Shown piece by piece: positions 7,403-11,332 of a DNA stretch of 11,332 nucleotides; within the stretch, counting starts at the first letter, position 1, and every line of letters starts with the position of its first letter. The notes under the pieces are model-generated. The model had not been told where the DNA came from, did no database searches, and was given only the letters and a program-made list of their open reading frames with translations. The stretch spans positions 1 through 11,332 of the forward strand of contig JUNU01000085.1 of the NCBI GenBank assembly GCA_001067655.1. Direction: 5' to 3'. Position numbers and translations under genes: made by a program. Source of the stretch: Neisseria lactamica (lineage in GTDB: Bacteria; Pseudomonadota; Gammaproteobacteria; Burkholderiales; Neisseriaceae).

Positions 7403-7876
7403 ATGTCCCGCAACACTGAAGAGCTGCAAGGCATCTCGCTTTTGGGCAATCAAAAAACCCAATATCCGACCGGATACGCTCCAGAAATTCTCGAAGCATT
7501 CAACAACAAACATCCCGACAACGACTATTTCGTCAAGTTCGTCTGTCCCGAATTCACCAGCCTCTGCCCCATGACCGGGCAGCCCGACTTCGCCACCATC
7601 TACATCCGCTATATCCCGCACATCAAAATGGTGGAAAGCAAATCCCTGAAACTCTACCTCTTCAGCTTCCGCAACCACGGCGATTTTCATGAAGACTGTG
7701 TCAACATCATCATGAAAGACCTGATCGCACTGATGGATCCGAAATACATCGAAGTTTTCGGCGAATTCACACCACGCGGCGGCATCGCCATTCATCCCTT
7801 TGCCAATTACGGCAAAGCAGGTACCGAGTTCGAAGCATTGGCACGAAAACGCCTGTTTGAACACGACAGCCAATAA
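7403..7876 (+). CDS. queF: NADPH-dependent 7-cyano-7-deazaguanine reductase (short QueF)
   Basis: QueF reduces the nitrile preQ0 to the amine preQ1 with two NADPH, a late free-base step of queuosine synthesis in the cytosol; preQ1 is then inserted in tRNAs with GUN anticodons. The 157 residues are the short, single-domain T-fold form as in Bacillus. Catalytic Cys55 lies in TSLCPMTGQPD with Asp62 nearby, and the diagnostic QueF motif ESKSLKLY occupies 78-85, with the same numbering as the Bacillus enzyme. His96 and Glu97 (DFHEDC) complete the substrate pocket. The AAGGA ribosome site is embedded in the upstream riboswitch. A YhhQ-type precursor transporter follows 75 bp downstream, probably in the same transcript. 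Confidence 0.98.
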   Translation: MSRNTEELQGISLLGNQKTQYPTGYAPEILEAFNNKHPDNDYFVKFVCPEFTSLCPMTGQPDFATIYIRYIPHIKMVESKSLKLYLFSFRNHGDFHEDCVNIIMKDLIALMDPKYIEVFGEFTPRGGIAIHPFANYGKAGTEFEALARKRLFEHDSQ

Positions 7877-7895
7877 TCCATCCCCTTTTACGCAT

Positions 7896-7932
7896 TTTCA
7901 GACGACCTCTTTCACAAGAAGGTCGTCTGAAA
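7896..7932. repeat. Inverted pair of DNA uptake sequences between queF and the transporter gene
   Basis: Reverse (7897-7908) and forward (7920-7931) uptake sequences form 13-bp perfect arms around an 11-base loop. A GC-containing stem is present but the downstream bases on the plus strand are AAGCCC, not a T-run, so full termination is doubtful; partial read-through to the next gene is expected. Confidence 0.85.
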
Positions 7933-7951
7933 GCCCTTCCGAAAGATTTCC

Positions 7952-8635
7952 ATGTACGAATTTACAACAGCGCAACAACAGAAGGCACTCTTCTGGCTGG
8001 TGCTTTTCCATATTCTCATCATCGCCGCCAGCAACTATCTGGTGCAGTTTCCCTTCCAAATTTTCGGCATCCACACCACTTGGGGCGCGTTTTCCTTCCC
8101 CTTCATCTTCCTTGCCACCGACCTGACCGTCCGCATTTTCGGTTCGCACTTGGCACGGCGGATTATCTTTTGGGTCATGTTCCCCGCCCTTTTGCTTTCC
8201 TACATCTTTTCCGTTTTGTTCCACGACGGCAGTTGGACAGGCTTAGGCGCGCTGTCCGAATTCAACACCTTTGTCGGACGCATCGCCTTAGCCAGCTTTG
8301 CCGCTTACGCACTCGGACAAATCCTTGATATTTTTGTGTTCAACAAATTACGTCGTCTGAAAGCGTGGTGGATTGCCCCGACCGCATCAACTGTCATCGG
8401 CAACGCCCTGGATACGTTGGTATTTTTCGCCATTGCCTTCTACGCAAGCAGCGATGAGTTTATGGCGGCAAACTGGCAGGGCATCGCTTTTGTCGATTAC
8501 CTGTTCAAACTCACCATCTGCACCCTCTTCTTCCTGCCGGCCTACGGTGTGATTTTGAATATCTTGACGAAGAAGTTGACGACACTGCACTCCCAACATC
8601 CTCAAAAGCAGATGCTGCCGGCACAAGAATCTTGA
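7952..8635 (+). CDS. yhhQ: Queuosine precursor transporter, YhhQ/VUT family (DUF165)
   Basis: Inner-membrane protein of the family whose E. coli member YhhQ takes up preQ0 and preQ1. The 227 residues hold about six hydrophobic helices, starting with ALFWLVLFHILIIAASNYLV; family-typical stretches are TWGAFSFPFIFLATDLTVRIFG (in the first third), VGRIALASFAAYALGQILDIFVF and the TASTVIGNALDTLVFFAIAF helix. Being just downstream of queF and its preQ1 riboswitch supports precursor uptake strongly. The start follows a weak GAAAGA site. A near-match to the uptake sequence (ACGTCGTCTGAA, 8350-8361) lies inside the coding region. Whether it prefers preQ0 or preQ1 cannot be told. Confidence 0.93.
   Translation: MYEFTTAQQQKALFWLVLFHILIIAASNYLVQFPFQIFGIHTTWGAFSFPFIFLATDLTVRIFGSHLARRIIFWVMFPALLLSYIFSVLFHDGSWTGLGALSEFNTFVGRIALASFAAYALGQILDIFVFNKLRRLKAWWIAPTASTVIGNALDTLVFFAIAFYASSDEFMAANWQGIAFVDYLFKLTICTLFFLPAYGVILNILTKKLTTLHSQHPQKQMLPAQES
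8350..8361 (+). repeat. Variant DNA uptake sequence inside yhhQ
   Basis: ACGTCGTCTGAA differs from the local uptake sequence only at the second base. It encodes part of the LRRLKAW loop. Function is uncertain because the change lies outside the core. Confidence 0.5.
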
Positions 8636-8673
8636 TGCAGTCCGACAGAACGATTTACGATTCCCGTTCATAG

Positions 8674-8723
8674 AAAACACAAAGAGGTCGTCTGAAAATT
8701 TTCAGACGACCTCTTTGTGTTTT
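8674..8723. terminator. 50-bp perfect palindrome: bidirectional terminator with two uptake sequences
   Basis: Arms of 25 bases (8674-8698 and 8699-8723) match without a mismatch and contain uptake sequences at 8685-8696 and 8701-8712. Outer bases are AAAACACAAAG and its complement, so each strand ends in a T-rich tract (TTTGTGTTTT). It lies between yhhQ and the convergent tRNA-Arg and should stop transcription from both sides. Confidence 0.88.
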
Positions 8724-8724
8724 A

Positions 8725-8799
8725 TGGCCTCGCCAACAGGAATCGAACCTGTATTTTACGCTTAGGAGGCATACGTTCTATCCGTTGAACTATGGCGAG
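8725..8799 (-). tRNA. tRNA-Arg (anticodon CCU)
   Basis: The minus strand folds into a full cloverleaf of 75 bases. The acceptor stem pairs CTCGCCA with TGGCGAG, the D stem is GTTC/GAAC, the anticodon stem TATGC/GCGTA (one G-U pair) encloses the loop CTCCTAA, giving anticodon CCU for AGG, and the T arm is ACAGG-TTCGATT-CCTGT. The variable region is four bases (AAAT), the discriminator is G and CCA is encoded. Its 5' end lies four bases after the stop codon of the DUF441 gene, so it is probably cut out of a longer transcript by RNase P; the 50-bp palindrome follows its 3' end directly. Confidence 0.97.
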
Positions 8800-8803
8800 C
8801 GTG

Positions 8804-9250
8804 TTAAACTTTTCCTGCAATAAACGATAATAATCCTGCGGCAATCAGCGGACCGACCGGAATGCCGCCCATAAACGCCACACCGATAACCGTACCGATC
8901 AAAAGACCTGTTACTAAAACAGGCTGTTCACTCATCAGCGGTACGCCGCGCCCTGCCAGCCAGGCAACAAGGATGCCGATTAATACGGCGGCAATCATTT
9001 TGAAATTGACAAACTCCGACAGAGGGGGAATTTGAACCTTCCCTGAAACCAGCGGACTTAAGACCCCGATTGTCAGCAAAATAATCCCAAAATGCAAGCC
9101 GTGTTTTTCCATGAAAGGAATATATTGCGACAAAGCAGTCTGTTGCATTAAAAGCAAAACTGCTGCGGAAATCGTAATCGAGTTGTTGTTGCTGACGACG
9201 CCGAGAAAAATCAGCGTCACCAAAAACATCGGGACGAAATTGAAATTCAT
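8804..9250 (-). CDS. DUF441 family inner-membrane protein (YeaL-like)
   Basis: A 148-residue, very hydrophobic protein with about four membrane spans: an N-terminal helix NFVPMFLVTLIFLGVVS, a second around SAAVLLLMQQTA, a third in MIAAVLIGILVAWLAG and a Gly-rich C-terminal segment LVTGLLIGTVIGVAFMGGIPVGPLIAAGLLSF. This layout and the PVGPLIAAG stretch are what I know from the DUF441 family (YeaL in E. coli), whose function is unknown to me. It starts five bases after the ispB stop with no good ribosome site, so translation coupled to ispB is likely; tRNA-Arg follows after four bases. No function is inferred. Confidence 0.88.
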   Translation of the reverse strand: MNFNFVPMFLVTLIFLGVVSNNNSITISAAVLLLMQQTALSQYIPFMEKHGLHFGIILLTIGVLSPLVSGKVQIPPLSEFVNFKMIAAVLIGILVAWLAGRGVPLMSEQPVLVTGLLIGTVIGVAFMGGIPVGPLIAAGLLSFIAGKV

Positions 9251-9255
9251 CAGAT

Positions 9256-10230
9256 TTAAGAAACCCGTGCCAATGATTCCTCGGCCAACTGAATCATAGC
9301 CTGCTTGACTTCGCTGTCGGGCAATACTGCCAAAGAAGCCACGGCTTGCTCAACGGCTTTTCGTGCTTCGGAAATCGAATAAGTCAGCGCATCGGAATGG
9401 ACAACATAATCATGGATTTTTTGGAAACTGCTGCGGTCCGCATTTTCCAGAGCGTGGCGCACATCGTCCGCCACTTGTTTCGAACCGTTGTGCATCAGAT
9501 AAATCAGCGGCAAAGTCGGTTTGCCTTCTGCCAAATCGTCGCCGACGTTTTTACCGATTTCTTCGGTTTCGCCCGAATAATCCAAAACATCATCAATAAT
9601 TTGGAACGCCGTACCGACATACATGCCGTAGTCTTTCAACGCCTGCTCATGTTCGGGGGACGCATTGCCCAAAATCGCGCCAACCTGCGCGGCCGCTTCA
9701 AACAATTTGGCCGTTTTATATTGAATCACTTGAACATATTGCGCTTCAGTAATATCGGTATTGCCGATGTTCATCAGCTGCATGACCTCGCCTTCGGCAA
9801 TAATATTGGTTGCATCCGCCATGACTTCCAAAATGCGCATACTGCCAGAATCAACCATCAATTGGAAAGCGCGCGTATATAAAAAGTCGCCGACCAACAC
9901 CGCCGCCGCGTTGCCGAACAGATTATTCGCCGTTTCACGTCCGCGGCGCAAATCGCTTTCATCGACAACATCGTCATGCAGCAAGGTCGAAGTGTGGATA
10001 AATTCCACCATTGCCGCCAAAGCATACAGCTTATCTCCATCATAGCCGACCGACTTACCTGCCAAAATCGTCATAATCGGACGCAGACGCTTACCGCCGG
10101 CACTGATAATATAAGTACCGATTTGCGAAATCAGCGCAACATCAGACTGAACCGCTTGGTTGATCACCTCATTGACCCGTGAAAGGTCTTCAGGCAGATG
10201 GCGTTGGAAATAAGGCAGGTTTTCGAGCAT
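9256..10230 (-). CDS. ispB: Octaprenyl (polyprenyl) diphosphate synthase
   Basis: Trans-prenyltransferase that lengthens farnesyl diphosphate with isopentenyl diphosphate to make the side chain of ubiquinone. The 324 residues are normal for the family. The first aspartate-rich motif is DDVVD at 86-90 with the following RRGR, the second is DDVLD at 213-217, and GGKRLRP at 45-51 binds diphosphate. KTAKLFEAA (172-180) and GKPTLPLIYLM are also typical. It is divergent from rplU-rpmA across 262 bp, an arrangement seen in many proteobacteria. A candidate promoter with an inverted repeat lies about 70-100 bp before the ATG. The chain length (C40) is inferred from known neisserial ubiquinone-8, not from residues. 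Confidence 0.96.
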   Translation of the reverse strand: MLENLPYFQRHLPEDLSRVNEVINQAVQSDVALISQIGTYIISAGGKRLRPIMTILAGKSVGYDGDKLYALAAMVEFIHTSTLLHDDVVDESDLRRGRETANNLFGNAAAVLVGDFLYTRAFQLMVDSGSMRILEVMADATNIIAEGEVMQLMNIGNTDITEAQYVQVIQYKTAKLFEAAAQVGAILGNASPEHEQALKDYGMYVGTAFQIIDDVLDYSGETEEIGKNVGDDLAEGKPTLPLIYLMHNGSKQVADDVRHALENADRSSFQKIHDYVVHSDALTYSISEARKAVEQAVASLAVLPDSEVKQAMIQLAEESLARVS

Positions 10231-10299
10231 AACACATTCTCAGTCGGCAAAATGAAGCAGGCTTGCCGTATAAATAAATGGGTTGGGTATAAGGCGGAA

Positions 10300-10330
10300 A
10301 TAATATTGCCGCATAAAAAATATCGGCAAT
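10300..10330 (-). promoter_or_regulatory. Candidate ispB promoter overlapped by an inverted repeat
   Basis: On the minus strand TTGCCG (10324-10329) and TATTAT (10300-10305) are 18 bases apart. The perfect 7-base inverted repeat ATTGCCG (10305-10311) and CGGCAAT (10324-10330) spans the -35 and touches the -10, with centres 19 bases apart, about two helical turns. That spacing suits a dimeric regulator, but the repeat could be chance. Confidence 0.4.
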
Positions 10331-10371
10331 CCAACGCGCGATTATAGCAGCAAAGCCCGTTTGACACATCT

Positions 10372-10383
10372 TTCAGACGACCC
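10372..10383 (-). repeat. Variant DNA uptake sequence between ispB and rplU
   Basis: The minus strand reads GGGTCGTCTGAA, one base different from the local uptake sequence at position one, core intact. It lies upstream of the rplU promoter. Confidence 0.6.
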
Positions 10384-10406
10384 TGACCCCACAAACGAAA
10401 TAAACT

Positions 10407-10435
10407 TTGACAAAACAGGCAAATAGCAATAGAAT
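10407..10435 (+). promoter_or_regulatory. Sigma-70 promoter of rplU-rpmA
   Basis: A perfect -35 TTGACA (10407-10412), a 17-base spacer and TAGAAT (10430-10435), one base off the consensus -10, form the strongest promoter in the window, as expected for a ribosomal protein operon. Transcription should start near 10441-10443. Confidence 0.85.
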
Positions 10436-10444
10436 GCCACGTTT

Positions 10445-10460
10445 CGCACAATGGTGTGCG
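10445..10460 (+). promoter_or_regulatory. Hairpin at the 5' end of the rplU transcript
   Basis: CGCACA and TGTGCG form a perfect 6-bp stem around the loop ATGG, within the first few bases of the predicted transcript. It may protect the 5' end of the messenger or serve as a leader site for ribosomal protein feedback; the sequence does not decide. Confidence 0.5.
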
Positions 10461-10492
10461 GGATATTAACCATAATTCTCATGGAGTTGAGT

Positions 10493-10801
10493 ATGTACGC
10501 GGTCGTAAAAACCGGCGGTAAACAATATAAAGTTGCCGTTGGCGAAAAATTGAAAGTAGAACAGATACCAGCCGAACTCGACAGCCAAATCGAACTGACC
10601 GAAGTTTTGATGATTGCTGACGGCGAATCTGTAAAAGTTGGCGCTCCTTTCATTGAAGGCGCAAAAGTAACAGCTAAAGTAGTAGCCCATGGTCGCGGCG
10701 AGAAAGTACGCATTTTCAAAATGCGCCGCCGTAAACACTACCAAAAACGCCAAGGCCATCGCCAAAATTTCACCCAAATCGAAATCGTGGCAATCGCCTA
10801 A
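10493..10801 (+). CDS. rplU: Ribosomal protein bL21
   Basis: Large-subunit protein that binds 23S rRNA. The protein starts MYAVVKTGGKQYKV, the standard L21 N-terminus, at the ATG at 10493, with GGAG six bases upstream; an in-frame ATG at 10451 would add 14 residues but lies in a hairpin loop without ribosome site, so I reject it. The 102 residues are the usual length. GAPFIEGAKVTAKVVAHGRGEKVRIFKMRRRKHYQKRQGHRQ (as short pieces GAPFIEGA, KVRIFKMRRRKHY and KRQGHRQ) shows the family's basic C-terminal signature. First gene of the rplU-rpmA operon, 25 bp before rpmA, transcribed from a near-consensus promoter. Confidence 0.98.
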   Translation: MYAVVKTGGKQYKVAVGEKLKVEQIPAELDSQIELTEVLMIADGESVKVGAPFIEGAKVTAKVVAHGRGEKVRIFKMRRRKHYQKRQGHRQNFTQIEIVAIA

Positions 10802-10826
10802 TTTTTGAAACTTAGGAGTATTACAA

Positions 10827-11099
10827 ATGGCAAGTAAAAAAGCAGGCGGTAGCACCCGCAACGGTCGCGATTCAGAAGCCAAACGCTTGGGCGTAAAAGC
10901 CTACGGCAACGAGCTGATTCCGGCAGGTTCCATCATCGTCCGCCAACGCGGTACCAAATTCCACGCCGGCGACAACGTAGGCATGGGCAAAGACCACACT
11001 TTGTTCGCCAAAGTTGACGGTTATGTTGAATTCAAAACCAAAGGCGCGCTGAACCGTAAAACGGTCAGCATCCGTCCTTACACCGGTTCTGAAGAATAA
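10827..11099 (+). CDS. rpmA: Ribosomal protein bL27
   Basis: Large-subunit protein whose N-terminal tail reaches toward the peptidyl transferase centre. The 90 residues begin MASKKAGGSTRNGRDSEAKR, the classical bL27 start without the extra cleaved leader found in Firmicutes. GSIIVRQRGTKFHAGDNVGMGKDHTLFA contains the conserved core (key pieces RQRGTKFHAG and GMGKDHTLFA). TTAGGAGT gives a good ribosome site before the ATG. It is the second and last gene of the rplU operon; a strong terminator follows 21 bases after its stop. Confidence 0.98.
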   Translation: MASKKAGGSTRNGRDSEAKRLGVKAYGNELIPAGSIIVRQRGTKFHAGDNVGMGKDHTLFAKVDGYVEFKTKGALNRKTVSIRPYTGSEE

Positions 11100-11120
11100 T
11101 CCGAGTTTGTCGTGATATTG

Positions 11121-11155
11121 AAAAAGCCGTATTTCTTAGGGAATACGGCTTTTTT
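11121..11155 (+). terminator. Intrinsic terminator of rplU-rpmA
   Basis: AAAAAGCCGTATT (11121-11133) pairs with AATACGGCTTTTT (11142-11154) around an 8-base loop, ending in a six-T run. Unlike the other terminators in the window it holds no uptake sequence. From 11156 to 11278 I see no gene or other site. Confidence 0.92.
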
Positions 11156-11278
11156 GTTTGTATGTGTTGGCAATGATTTTGCCATCGCCGATTCAATCTT
11201 AAACAGCGCAAACAACAAAGCGACACACGATACAACAGACACGATAGGAAACTACACTGTACTGCTTAAAAGCCAAGC

Positions 11279-11332
11279 TATAGTGGATTAACTTTAAACC
11301 AGTACGGCGTTACCTCGCCTTGTCCTGATTTA
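11279..11332. mobile_element. Correia-type repeat (NEMIS), left end, cut by window edge
   Basis: The sequence begins with TATAGTGGATTAA and continues through TTTAAACCAGTACGGCGT, which is the known terminal repeat of neisserial Correia elements preceded by the TA target duplication. The bases after TCGCCTT (11315-11321) read GTCCTGATTTA, which in full-length elements, as I remember them, lies near the opposite end. The long core seems missing, so this would be a short, internally deleted copy. Such elements are non-autonomous and often insert between genes, where their ends can carry promoters. Confidence 0.75.

Noticed and set aside
7301..7873. 190-codon open frame on the minus strand over queF
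   Set aside because: It is antisense to a clearly identified queF gene, has an odd Val/Glu/Asp/Phe-rich composition and would cross the riboswitch; no family is recognisable.
9346..9882. 178-codon open frame on the plus strand over ispB
   Set aside because: It lies fully inside the well-supported ispB gene on the opposite strand, lacks a ribosome site and shows no domain.
10451..10492. N-terminal extension of bL21 starting at 10451
   Set aside because: The ATG is in a hairpin loop about ten bases after the expected transcript start, without ribosome site; the family starts with MYAVV at 10493.
1..11332. Repeated GTCGTCTGAA/TTCAGACGAC units as a possible CRISPR or other repeat array
   Set aside because: Spacing is irregular and both orientations occur between genes; they are neisserial DNA uptake sequences.

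Overview
The window is chromosomal DNA from a Neisseria species. The best species clue is the DNA uptake sequence: I count eleven exact copies of AGGTCGTCTGAA on the two strands, almost all between genes and often as inverted pairs, and no copy of the GCCGTCTGAA core used by meningococcus and gonococcus. From memory this dialect belongs to commensals of the N. mucosa / N. sicca type; I hold that species-level guess loosely. The ispB / rplU-rpmA divergent pair and a Correia-type (NEMIS) repeat end also fit Neisseria.

Layout. 1-236: an uptake-sequence terminator of a gene left of the window, then the leader of coaBC. 237-1430 (+): coaBC, two steps of coenzyme A synthesis, facing emrB across a perfect uptake-sequence palindrome. 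1506-6755 (-): a drug-efflux locus transcribed emrR, outer-membrane factor, emrA, emrB. It encodes a MarR-type regulator, an outer-membrane lipoprotein channel, a membrane-fusion adaptor and a 14-helix pump, so a complete three-part exporter plus its regulator. The locus has two wide internal gaps (348 and 235 bp); the first carries a hairpin and a promoter-like site with a perfect palindrome, so it may be more than one transcription unit. 6756-7358: AT-rich leader space without a convincing gene. 7359-8635 (+): a preQ1-I riboswitch candidate, then queF and a YhhQ-type transporter, that is, synthesis and uptake of the queuosine precursor under feedback by its own product. 8674-8723: a 50-bp perfect palindrome serving as terminator from both sides. 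8725-10230 (-): ispB, a DUF441 membrane protein and tRNA-Arg(CCU), packed with gaps of 4-5 bases. 10407-11155 (+): rplU-rpmA with a near-consensus promoter and a clear intrinsic terminator. 11279-11332: the start of a Correia-type element that looks internally deleted and runs off the window.

All the genes belong to known families. I see no wholly new system. The most useful observations are regulatory: the riboswitch in front of queF, the palindromic operator-like sites in front of emrA and ispB, and the shortened Correia element.
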